Assembly: GCA_045603225.1 (NCBI GenBank)
Contig: JAZULT010000011.1
Coordinates: forward strand, 45,867 to 109,866
Length of the DNA: 64,000 nt
Direction of reading: 5' to 3'
Origin: RGIG9115 sp045603225
Lineage (GTDB): Bacteria > Bacillota > Clostridia > UBA1381
Shown: piece by piece, positions 44,394 to 53,372 of the stretch
Layout of the letters: each line of letters starts with the position of its first letter
Numbering within the stretch: the first letter of the stretch is position 1
Program-made: the position numbers and the translations under genes
Notes under the pieces: model-generated
The model's input: the letters and a program-made list of their open reading frames with translations, nothing else
Databases searched by the model: none
What the model was told of the DNA's origin: nothing

Positions 44394-45275
44394 TTATTCT
44401 CCTTTGAGTTTTATACGGTTTCCAACATCTTCAACATCAAGAAACAGTGCGTTTGCCGGGGCATACTCCTCAGGCCAGTGAAGTGTCAGTTTAAGATTTC
44501 CGTCAAGGTCTGTAAAGAACATACCGTGTCCGCCGTTATCTCCGAAAACTGCCTCGTTCTGATGAATCCAGTTTCCTTTAATGCTTCCGTTATCCGAAGT
44601 TGCGGAGGCTACTATATAACTGTCCCCGGGAAACGGAGACCAGATAAGGAATAAAGTTCCGTTTTTAAGTCTTGTTACAAACGGTGCATCAGAGCCGTAT
44701 CTTCTTATCATTTTCCCGTCCATGTCATACAATGTATATTCCCACGGTGATTCGTCAGATTTAAAAAGTCTGAAAGGCTCTCCTACTCTGTCTTTTAAAT
44801 CTACACTCAGTTCCTGTGCCCAGATTTCTCCCACATAACAGTCTTTTTCAGCATTATAGTTATCCGGCCAGTCTGCAGAGAAAACAATATAAGGGACACC
44901 GTCCTCAACATATAAAGTTCCGTCAATACAGCTCTTTTCTTCCGGCGTTGCAGGCTTATCCGTAATCGGAAGAAACGGGCCTTCGGGAGTGTCGGCAACA
45001 GCTATATCCGTACCTCTTTTCCCGTTTTTACCCATTGACGATACAAAAAGGTAATATTTCCCCTTGTACAAATGCACCTCAGGCGCCCACAAATCTCTTT
45101 CCTTCCATGAGTTTTCAGGGAATGTATACACAGTAAATGCTTCCTCCCAGTTTTCAAGATCGGTGCTTTTATGAACTAAAATGGAACCACTGTAATCCGA
45201 TTTATATAAATAATAAGCATTATTATATACAACAACGTACGGATCACGAATTTTTATTTCGCTTATCTTATACAC
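44394..45275 (-). CDS. GH43-family glycoside hydrolase
   Basis: A 293-residue five-bladed beta-propeller enzyme. The catalytic base is the Asp of EIKIRDPYVV near residue 10, DLWAPEVHLYKGKYYLF is near 80, and CIDGTLYVEDGVPYIVF and GGHGMFF follow. GH43 members are arabinofuranosidases, xylosidases or galactosidases. A longer frame opens with ATG at 45308 but lacks a ribosome binding site; the GTG at 45275 has AAGGTGA 5 bases upstream and matches the usual short N-terminus. No signal peptide is present, so it is probably intracellular. Confidence 0.85.
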   Translation of the reverse strand: MYKISEIKIRDPYVVVYNNAYYLYKSDYSGSILVHKSTDLENWEEAFTVYTFPENSWKERDLWAPEVHLYKGKYYLFVSSMGKNGKRGTDIAVADTPEGPFLPITDKPATPEEKSCIDGTLYVEDGVPYIVFSADWPDNYNAEKDCYVGEIWAQELSVDLKDRVGEPFRLFKSDESPWEYTLYDMDGKMIRRYGSDAPFVTRLKNGTLFLIWSPFPGDSYIVASATSDNGSIKGNWIHQNEAVFGDNGGHGMFFTDLDGNLKLTLHWPEEYAPANALFLDVEDVGNRIKLKGE

Positions 45276-45321
45276 AATTATCACCTTTTCGTATTTTTTG
45301 ATATTCATTTTAACATTTAAT

Positions 45322-48180
45322 TTACTGAATTATATTCAGCTTTTGAGCTATTGTTACCGGCAGAAGCGTCTTCTCATTCCACCAGAATAACTTAACGGTA
45401 TCAGTATCGGCACAGTTGTCAAACGAAACAGTTACATTGCTTGCTACATTATAACTCTTGCAGTTCAGAAGTTTGCCTTCTTCATCATAGAGTGCTGCTA
45501 TCAATTTTCCGTCCGTTGAACCACTCATGTTTATATTAAAGGACATACTGCCAATTAAAAATTCAGGAGCAACAGGTTCTTCTTCTGTTCCTACAACGTC
45601 AAGGGTCATTGTAAACTGATTTTCAGCCAAGAAATAAGCCTCTTTAATTGTTGAATAGTATCTTACCTGAACTGTTTTTCCATCCTCTGAAAAATGGAAC
45701 ATTGCAACAAGTCCTGCACCCTCTGATTCGGAATAATATGCATCAACATCCTGCGGATCAATAAGTATCTGCGTAACCGTATTTCCGTTATCACCCAAAA
45801 CAGGAGTTACAACAATTCTGTTTGATGTAATATGTCCGGAAAGTACAAGAACAATATTTTCATGCTTACGTACCAGATTTTCCCACATTGCATTATCCCC
45901 GCCGGATGTAACCGGATGAAAACCCCCGTTAGCATCGTCAAGAATTTCTCCATTTTTAAACAGATAAGCATGCGTTGTGATAATTACATTATAATCGGGA
46001 TGTGACTCAACAATCTCATTTGCCCATGTGATTACTTCATCCGAAGGAAGATAATCAAGATTCAATACAAGATATTTTATATCTCCGACACTAAATGTCT
46101 GATAAGTATTCAGCATATCTCCACTATAGCTTCCGTCAACATTTGTTCCAAATTCATCAAAGGAGAAATATGTTGTATACTTTTGCTTTGAATCATGGTT
46201 ACCTCTAACAATTGAATACGGTACAACTCCGTCCATTTTCTGAATTGCCGACTTTGCACGTTCATATTCCGTATCGAGGTCATCATCTGTAATGTCACCA
46301 AGTCCCATCACAAATTTTGTATTATATTTTTCCGCATTATCTATAATCCAGTTGTAAATACCCTCAAATTTATCAGGATAAAGTTCATTTACCATCTGCG
46401 TGTCACCGACAACTGCAAATGAATATGCGTAGTCGTCAAGTGCCGGTTCTTCTTTAATCCATTTTGTTGCATCGGTTAATACCATATCATAACCATTTCC
46501 TGAAATATCGCTTAACACAGAAGTATTTTCCGTTACTGTCCATGCGGCAATAAGCTCACTTGAATCAACGGTTTCTGCTTTAGTGTCAGATGCAATTTTC
46601 TCAGCGGTTCTTACATCGCTGTAAACTGCCACATCACGGATATAACCTTTGAAATATGCATCATTTCCTGCTCTTGTGTCCGAACCAATTGCAGTACCGT
46701 ACTTAAATGCTATACTATCCGGAAAAGCACCGGTCTTTGTCTGTGCAAGCTCACCGTTAACATAACAATGTGCAAGCGAATTTTCCGTATCTATTGAAAC
46801 TGCAAGATGAACATCCTCGCCTGTGCGTACATCGATTTCATCAAAGACAATTTCATAAACATTGCAGGCTTTATCTATAGCATATAATCTCGGATTACCG
46901 TATGTATTTATTTCAAGGTTAAAGCAATCTGCCATATTATACCAATAATTTCCTAAAATGACGCCCACTCTGCCTCTTTGCTCGGCCTGAACATTAATTG
47001 TTGCTTCAATGGTTTTTGGCATAACTGTAAATGGTTTATTTGTCAAATAACGTGTTTCTTGTGAAAACCCTGATTCATTCACAGCTTCAAACCCACCATT
47101 TATTATGCGATTCTCACCTGTCGGATTTCCTTCCGAATCAAGCTCATAAACAGAAACATCATCTATAAAAGCAGCACCCTGAGGCCAGAAGCTGAAACAA
47201 ATAATCTCATCTTCCGCAGAATCCCCATTAAAATCAAGAGTAACCTTATACCATTCGTTTTTATCAAGAGTACCGCTTGCTTTCCTTAAAGCTCCCCATC
47301 CGTTCGGAAGATTACCACCGCTGTTTCTGATAGAAGCTCTCGGTGAATCTTCTATATTTTTGATATATACTTCCAAACGGTATGGTGTACCGTTTTCTAA
47401 GCCTTCATCCATAGCTGTCTGTACAAAAAATGATGTATTGTCAAGCTCCTGCTGTACATTTACAAGCATCGCATAATCACCGCTGTGAGAGTCAGCATCG
47501 GAACGTGCAATAAATGTATTTTGAGAAGCCATTGTTGAAGACTTTGGTCCGTTGTACTTTGTACTCCATCCGATAGGTGTTTTTGTATTATCGTTCCGAA
47601 CCTTTATCGTTTCAAAATTCCCGTTCAGAACAACGTTTTCTCCATAAGTTCCGTCAGCATTCTTTTTACAGATGCAGAGGTCGTCAATATAACGCTGATG
47701 CTTCCATGTCGAAAACTGGAAACCTGTTGCATCGGCTGTAAGTGTAGTCTCGGTTTCACAGTAAACCCATTCATTTACAGCCGAAGGTTTAAGACCTGTA
47801 AGTGCAACCTCTGATGAGCCTATGAGCGCATAACCTCCCTCAGTATTTGTAGTTTTAATCCAAAAACTTATCTTATAAGTATCTCCGGTTTTTATAGTAG
47901 TTTTAAGCGGAACCTTCGTAAGTATCTTCCGGTTAGCAACTTCGTTAATATTGTTAATATTTAATGAATAGTTGCCTTCCTTTGCCTCATCCGAATACGT
48001 TATAGAAAAATCATCTTTTGTGTATCCATCCCAGTTGTTTACATTGTAGTATACTCCCAGAGGAGCGTTCGGCATATCGTCTCCGGCACTGTCAGCCAAT
48101 ACGGGCATTGCCATAAACATTGATGATAAGAGAGATAACACCGCTATCCCTGCCGCTACTTTCTTTCTTTCTTTCGTCAT
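45322..48180 (-). CDS. Secreted CBM-LamG-metallophosphoesterase protein
   Basis: A 952-residue protein with a signal peptide (about 1-30). Two CBM_4_9-like domains lie at about 35-190 and 190-365, a LamG/concanavalin-like domain at 375-545, and a calcineurin-like metallophosphoesterase at 585-850. Metal ligands are visible: D593 in VVGDTQ, D629 in GLGDITDDD, N661/H662 in RGNHD, H737 in TTHAY and H783 in SGHITS. The C-terminal 90 residues match the tail of the 53373-56177 protein in type. It may remove phosphate or phosphodiester groups from wall-bound or dietary glycans. The first 190 residues are clearly paralogous to that neighbour. Confidence 0.85.
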   Translation of the reverse strand: MTKERKKVAAGIAVLSLLSSMFMAMPVLADSAGDDMPNAPLGVYYNVNNWDGYTKDDFSITYSDEAKEGNYSLNINNINEVANRKILTKVPLKTTIKTGDTYKISFWIKTTNTEGGYALIGSSEVALTGLKPSAVNEWVYCETETTLTADATGFQFSTWKHQRYIDDLCICKKNADGTYGENVVLNGNFETIKVRNDNTKTPIGWSTKYNGPKSSTMASQNTFIARSDADSHSGDYAMLVNVQQELDNTSFFVQTAMDEGLENGTPYRLEVYIKNIEDSPRASIRNSGGNLPNGWGALRKASGTLDKNEWYKVTLDFNGDSAEDEIICFSFWPQGAAFIDDVSVYELDSEGNPTGENRIINGGFEAVNESGFSQETRYLTNKPFTVMPKTIEATINVQAEQRGRVGVILGNYWYNMADCFNLEINTYGNPRLYAIDKACNVYEIVFDEIDVRTGEDVHLAVSIDTENSLAHCYVNGELAQTKTGAFPDSIAFKYGTAIGSDTRAGNDAYFKGYIRDVAVYSDVRTAEKIASDTKAETVDSSELIAAWTVTENTSVLSDISGNGYDMVLTDATKWIKEEPALDDYAYSFAVVGDTQMVNELYPDKFEGIYNWIIDNAEKYNTKFVMGLGDITDDDLDTEYERAKSAIQKMDGVVPYSIVRGNHDSKQKYTTYFSFDEFGTNVDGSYSGDMLNTYQTFSVGDIKYLVLNLDYLPSDEVITWANEIVESHPDYNVIITTHAYLFKNGEILDDANGGFHPVTSGGDNAMWENLVRKHENIVLVLSGHITSNRIVVTPVLGDNGNTVTQILIDPQDVDAYYSESEGAGLVAMFHFSEDGKTVQVRYYSTIKEAYFLAENQFTMTLDVVGTEEEPVAPEFLIGSMSFNINMSGSTDGKLIAALYDEEGKLLNCKSYNVASNVTVSFDNCADTDTVKLFWWNEKTLLPVTIAQKLNIIQ

Positions 48181-48220
48181 AATCTTTTCCTTCCTTTCCT
48201 ATTTTATTTAATTACTGTTA

Positions 48221-48460
48221 CTCCCTCCGTCAGCTATGCTGACAGCTCCCTCTAAGAGCAAGACTGCCGACTTAAGAAAATTAAATCTGAAATCGCTGTG
48301 CGATTTCTTCTTTAACCTGTCGCTTTAGTGACAGATTTCACTCACATTTATGTGAATTTCACTTTTTCAACGAAAAAATTTCACATTTTGCTGTAAACAA
48401 AATATTTCACTGCAATACTGTCAACGTTAAGTTGACAGTATTGCCTCTAAGAGTAAGCCT
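48221..48460. repeat. Array of five palindromic hairpins between secreted-protein genes
   Basis: The 300-base gap at 48181-48480 holds no gene. It contains GTCAGC-TAT-GCTGAC (48229-48243), GAAATCGC-TGT-GCGATTTC (48289-48307), CTGTCGCT-TT-AGTGACAG (48317-48334), TCACAT-TT-ATGTGA (48342-48355) and a perfect 13-pair CAATACTGTCAAC/GTTGACAGTATTG (48413-48443). A direct repeat (CTCTAAGAGYAAG) follows the first and last hairpin. No promoter was recognised. Confidence 0.85.
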
Positions 48461-48480
48461 TGTTTATGAAGAAAATAACA

Positions 48481-51400
48481 TTAATCAACAAATCTGTTAA
48501 TTACAGCTGCCGCTTCTGCTCTTGTTGATGTACCGTCAGGACGGAACGTTCCGTCTTCGTAGCCATTTACAAGACCGAGTGAAACAGCTTTTGATACTAC
48601 TTCCAAATCATTGATTGATGAGTTATCTGTAAAGCTTGCTGTTTTTTCCTCTGCTTCAATTCCCTTTTTATTTGCAGCGGCTACAAGCATTTCGCACATT
48701 TCTTCACGCGTAATTGCGTCTTCAGGTCTGAAGCTTCCGTCTTTACCGATAATTCCGGCATTTATACCTGCCGCAACTGTTTTTGCGTACCACTTATCAG
48801 CAGATACATCAGAAATATTTCCACTGTAATTTACTTCTGCCAAACCGCATGCACGTACTACAAGTGCGAGAAATTCTGCTCTTGTGATATTTGCTTCGGG
48901 AGCGAATCTTGACGGGCTTACACCGTTTATAAGTTCTTTTCCGTAAAGCTCTGAAATTTCCTCTTCTCCCCAGTGACTGTAAGTGTCAAAGAACGGATTA
49001 TCTGTTTCAATTTCGTATGTCTTTACTTCAAGAGCACCAAGCTCGATATCGCCTGTTTCTTCTTTCATTGTCTGAAGATTAAGTCTTGTTGTTATCTCTT
49101 CACCATTTATAAAGAGTTTAACAGTCTTTGAGTTACCTCTCACCTTGTCATGACTTACAATATTGACAATGATTTTACTTTCATTTACACCGAGAAGATA
49201 TTCAACATCTTTTGCATTTTTGCCTGTTTCAACATCTATTACTTCTGCGTAATATTTGCCTGATTCCTTAAGGAGTTCTCTGTATGCACTATTAAGACGT
49301 TCAACATTATCATCACTTGTAGAACCTCTCATTGCCATAAATTCAATTACCTTTGAGTTGTCAAATACGAACTTTCTCACATCTGCATCAACATCAAGGT
49401 TTTTATCATTCTTTGCAAGACATTCTTCACCTGCAATAAGAACTTTTCCACCATCTTTTATATACTGCGCAAGACGTTCAAGTGTTGCATCCTTAATCCA
49501 GTATGAATTTGGAACGATAATAATATCATATCTGTCAAACTTGTCAAGCTGCGACTCCACAACAAATCTCGGAATTCTTCCGTTATTTATGATTGCACCG
49601 TATACCTGATTAAGTGCCTGCGGATGTGAATCGTCGTTATAGAGTGACGGTACTGAATAAAGAATCGCCACTTCCTTAGGTTCTTCACGAAGTGCCACAA
49701 CTTCATCTGTAAGACGGTTAAGGTCGTTAAGTGCATCAGATGCGCTGCAAAGCGCGTCAGGTCTGTAATGAATATTACCTCTTACCTGACTGTTTTTATC
49801 TGCATTTCTCGCAAGAATCCAGCTTATTGCATTTGAACGTCCATGAACTGTACCGTTGAATATATCCTTGTATACATGAGTTGCCGCAAATTCGTTATAG
49901 TTTTCCGAGCCGTCAGCAAGATTATGGTTCTCGGTATCAATAACCGGCAAATCCCAGATGCTCTGCATATAGTCGTACCACAGTTCTTTGTCATATGGAC
50001 CTGTACCATTTCCCATCTCATTGTAACAGTCACAACCGTTTATGTCAATAAAGTCCAACATTTCATGATTCATGCTGAATGCCATCATATTAGTCGGTTG
50101 ATAACGGAGGTACGCAAATTCCTTTATCGAAATAGGAATTTCGGGAGCAATTTCCTTTACAATCTCAGCCATCCAGCGATGCCATCCGGCAAATACTGTC
50201 TGTGTAAATATTGTATAATCATAATTGTGTGCAGGAGTTGCACTTGAAGCTTGTTGGCTTACTTCGGTGAAATCCGAATAGGTTGCATTATAGGCTTCGT
50301 TAAGCTCTTCAATATTATTATTATAACGTTCTCTTAAATAGTTCCACCAGTCTTCGTTATAGAAATCTCCGCACAGCTTTGTATCAAATGCAGGTTCATT
50401 TGTAAGTGTGATACTCTTAAGTGCCGGATAATCTTTTATGATAGGCAGGATGTTCCTTATGTAATCTTCTATAATCTGTTTCGCAACAGGTGCGTTTACG
50501 TTATAGTTAAGGAACATAACACCTGTATAAGGAATATCATACATCTTTACAATATCGTCAAAGAAGTAATGTGGTGAAAGGAGGAAGTCAACGTATACAT
50601 TGTTTTCTTCTGCCACTTCAAGTTTCTTAATAGCGGCAACAAGGTCAGGTGAGCTTTCGTCAAATACCGGAAGCTTACCGTCACCAATTTCAAAATTACC
50701 ATTTCTGAGAAGGTTTGTTTCCGGATCATCCGCACATACGAACTTGAAATCATCAATCCATAGCGCATCACAAGGAGACTGGAATGTAAGTCTTACAGTT
50801 GTTGTATTAGCAGTTGCAGTAAATGTCTTTTCAAACGGCTGCCAGTCAAAAGTACCGATTAACGACACATTTTCACTCCATCCATTTGCAAACATATTGA
50901 ATGTATCACCATAAATGTTATCTGCTTTTACCCATCCGCTGAATGTATAAGTTTTTCCGGGCACAGTATCTACATTCTGAATCATTTCATAATATTGATG
51001 TGCCTTTACTTTACTCTCGTATACCATTTTGAAGGATTGATTTCCTTCTTTTTTAACAGTTGTATCGTACGAATATGTAGCCACGGGATTGTTATGATTT
51101 GAAATCTGCCAGCAAGGATATGTACTCATACAACGTGCAGGTCCCACTTCAAACTGAGTATTGTTTCCGCCATAGCTATTCATATTTTCAATCTTATAAT
51201 TGTCAAGGTTATGACCATAGCCATGGAAGAATACTACATCTTCCTCAACGGTTCCGTCCGGTTTTTCAACAGTTGCATAGAAGTATTTATCATCAAGTCT
51301 GATACTACTGTCTATATACTTATTCGGAATAAGCGGCTTCTCCTTGCCACTCAGATAGTTTTCGAGCTTTTCTTTATCCTCATTATAGATACGTGTTGTT

Positions 51401-53148
51401 ACTCTTGCATTGTAGTGGAGTCTTTCGAACTCTCCGTTCTTCGTATCATCACTGATACATTTAATTGCATCTTCAAGTATAAAAAGATGTGAATCTTCAT
51501 AAGGTGTATCTATTCCTTTATTATCGCATTTCTTAATAAGACCCTTAAGCTCTTTAACCTGCTTTTCAAGTGTTGCAATCGCCTTTGCGGCATCATCTTC
51601 TGTCGCAGGTGGAAGTGAGATTGTTGCATCAACAGTTGCCTCCGCAGTAGTTCCGTCTGCTTCAATTTGTATTCCGGCAGAAAATTCACCTTCTTCATCA
51701 AAGTTGAACACAGTACTTCTTTTAATACCGGTCTGCCCCTGTACTTTTACAGTTTCCGTTTTGCCATCAGGATCTATAACTTTAAATTCTTTTTCTTCGT
51801 CACTTTTATTTATGATAAAATAATCAAAAATGTAGTCTGTACCTGATATTAGATTAGTACCTGAGCGTGACTGAATCCATCCGTACCAGTCTTTTTCACC
51901 GGGAACAAATTCAAGTACCGGAAACTTCGAATTTGTCTTACCTTCCGAGATACCGGGAGAAAGCTCTGCACAGTAACGTCTGCCATCACCATCGTTATCG
52001 TTTACAAGAATATCAAACTTCATTTTTTCAGGAACCCCTGAAAACTTAGCATCCCACGGAAATGCAAATTCATAAATTGTATGCGTTCCCTCATGGCTTC
52101 CCTTTGCCTGAACAGGAGTAACTGTTTTTCCGAGTCCCCATACATCAAGGTCTCCGTTTTCGGGGTTTACTGCAAGTCCTATTTCTGTTCCATATCCTTC
52201 ATCCATAGTCGATACTGACATCTGAAGGCTGTCCCCCTGCCAGTACTGTCCGCTTCCGTAAAGATAATGATAAATATCATCCTCAGATTCTATAAGCATA
52301 TAAAGATACTTATCATCATAGCAGAACTTACAATTAGCCTTAACATCCATAAGTCTGCCGTCATTTATATAAACCTGATACTGATTTGAAAGAGTCGGCA
52401 TTTCAACCGAATCATAATCTGTCCAGTCATCAGTATTTCCGTCAATAGTTATGTTTTTTGCCTGATAAACAGGAATATATTTAAATCCACCGAGAACTTT
52501 GTTCATGTCTGAAACCGCAAAGCTATCTGCCTTTAAGATTCTTGCATAGAGTTCGTCATTGGAAAGGTTTTCGTCTGATATTGAACCGGCAACAATCTCG
52601 CCTCCACCACCTGCCGCACCGTCAAAGCCCGGATTCTTAAGCAGGTTTTTACCTGTTTCAACATCAATAAATACAGCTTCATCCATCCATATTCCGTCTG
52701 CGAAGCCTTCCTGCGTTATACGCCATGTAACAGTACCTGTTTCAGTGGCGCGGTATAAATATTCAAAATTAGTCCAGTCAAAGGTCGAACCGAACTGATT
52801 TACATTATAACGTGTCCCCCAGTTTACAATAAGGTCACTTCGGGTTACATTTTCGCCCTTAACCTTTGCTCCGACATAGTATTTCTTCCCTGCCTCGACC
52901 GGAACCTGCTGTGTTACCTCAACATATACATTTCCGAGTGCAGGTGTATTAATTTCAACCTTTAAAGCGCCGTCGCCGCTATAGTAAATTTCGTTGTCTA
53001 TCGAAACCTTTGCATCAATATCGCCGTGATATGTCACAGTCCATCCGTCAATATCTCCCGCAGCCTGAGCTATACTCAGATTAACAGACGGAAGTATTAA
53101 TGCAATAGCTAATATTAATGACATGACAGATTTTTTTATTTTAAACAT
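48481..53148 (-). CDS. Giant SLH-anchored GH42-like enzyme with multiple CBMs
   Basis: A 1555-residue surface protein. A signal peptide (1-30) leads to a CBM_4_9-like domain (31-175) and a CBM9/DOMON-like domain at 222-415 (IDGNTDDW, VNDNDGDGRR). A helical region (520-600) precedes the barrel start at 640-670 (FHGYGHN, NTQFEVGP). A second CBM-like domain is inserted at 671-825 and the barrel resumes near 830 (VDFLLSPHYF). Acid/base E918 is in LTNEPAF and nucleophile E1073 in IDTENHNL. A GH42M-like domain (1155-1250) is followed by three SLH repeats (1390-1555) that bind secondary wall polymer. It is a probable cell-surface exo-glycosidase acting on a beta-galactoside-like polymer; substrate is inferred. 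Confidence 0.84.
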   Translation of the reverse strand: MFKIKKSVMSLILAIALILPSVNLSIAQAAGDIDGWTVTYHGDIDAKVSIDNEIYYSGDGALKVEINTPALGNVYVEVTQQVPVEAGKKYYVGAKVKGENVTRSDLIVNWGTRYNVNQFGSTFDWTNFEYLYRATETGTVTWRITQEGFADGIWMDEAVFIDVETGKNLLKNPGFDGAAGGGGEIVAGSISDENLSNDELYARILKADSFAVSDMNKVLGGFKYIPVYQAKNITIDGNTDDWTDYDSVEMPTLSNQYQVYINDGRLMDVKANCKFCYDDKYLYMLIESEDDIYHYLYGSGQYWQGDSLQMSVSTMDEGYGTEIGLAVNPENGDLDVWGLGKTVTPVQAKGSHEGTHTIYEFAFPWDAKFSGVPEKMKFDILVNDNDGDGRRYCAELSPGISEGKTNSKFPVLEFVPGEKDWYGWIQSRSGTNLISGTDYIFDYFIINKSDEEKEFKVIDPDGKTETVKVQGQTGIKRSTVFNFDEEGEFSAGIQIEADGTTAEATVDATISLPPATEDDAAKAIATLEKQVKELKGLIKKCDNKGIDTPYEDSHLFILEDAIKCISDDTKNGEFERLHYNARVTTRIYNEDKEKLENYLSGKEKPLIPNKYIDSSIRLDDKYFYATVEKPDGTVEEDVVFFHGYGHNLDNYKIENMNSYGGNNTQFEVGPARCMSTYPCWQISNHNNPVATYSYDTTVKKEGNQSFKMVYESKVKAHQYYEMIQNVDTVPGKTYTFSGWVKADNIYGDTFNMFANGWSENVSLIGTFDWQPFEKTFTATANTTTVRLTFQSPCDALWIDDFKFVCADDPETNLLRNGNFEIGDGKLPVFDESSPDLVAAIKKLEVAEENNVYVDFLLSPHYFFDDIVKMYDIPYTGVMFLNYNVNAPVAKQIIEDYIRNILPIIKDYPALKSITLTNEPAFDTKLCGDFYNEDWWNYLRERYNNNIEELNEAYNATYSDFTEVSQQASSATPAHNYDYTIFTQTVFAGWHRWMAEIVKEIAPEIPISIKEFAYLRYQPTNMMAFSMNHEMLDFIDINGCDCYNEMGNGTGPYDKELWYDYMQSIWDLPVIDTENHNLADGSENYNEFAATHVYKDIFNGTVHGRSNAISWILARNADKNSQVRGNIHYRPDALCSASDALNDLNRLTDEVVALREEPKEVAILYSVPSLYNDDSHPQALNQVYGAIINNGRIPRFVVESQLDKFDRYDIIIVPNSYWIKDATLERLAQYIKDGGKVLIAGEECLAKNDKNLDVDADVRKFVFDNSKVIEFMAMRGSTSDDNVERLNSAYRELLKESGKYYAEVIDVETGKNAKDVEYLLGVNESKIIVNIVSHDKVRGNSKTVKLFINGEEITTRLNLQTMKEETGDIELGALEVKTYEIETDNPFFDTYSHWGEEEISELYGKELINGVSPSRFAPEANITRAEFLALVVRACGLAEVNYSGNISDVSADKWYAKTVAAGINAGIIGKDGSFRPEDAITREEMCEMLVAAANKKGIEAEEKTASFTDNSSINDLEVVSKAVSLGLVNGYEDGTFRPDGTSTRAEAAAVINRFVD

Positions 53149-53198
53149 GGATTTTTCCTCCCTGATTTAGTCTGCATCCGTCTGTAAATACGGATTTT

Positions 53199-53325
53199 TA
53201 AGTGCTTGTAAGGCTACAGGATAGAAGTACCCTCTCCGTCACGGTTTTCCCGTGCCACCTCTCCCAAAGGGAGAGGCTTTTAAGATGATGGGTACTTCCT
53301 GCCCGAACATCCTGTTTAGCACTTA
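53199..53325. repeat. Nested 127-bp inverted-repeat element
   Basis: Three successive pairs of arms nest around a core: TAAGTGCT (53199-53206) with AGCACTTA (53318-53325), ACAGGAT (53216-53222) with ATCCTGT (53309-53315), and GAAGTACCC (53224-53232) with GGGTACTTC (53290-53298). The core is CTCTCCGTCACGG...CCGTG..., then CCTCTCCC-AAA-GGGAGAGG. It resembles small palindromic repeats common in gut Firmicutes. No transposase is encoded and no clear target duplication flanks it. Confidence 0.85.
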
Positions 53326-53372
53326 TTTAATTTTTAAAATCTGCATAGTGCTGTATGCATTTTTAGTCTTAA

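Noticed and set aside
53199..53325. Insertion sequence
   Set aside because: No transposase is present and no clear target-site duplication flanks the element, so only a repeat or MITE-like element can be claimed.
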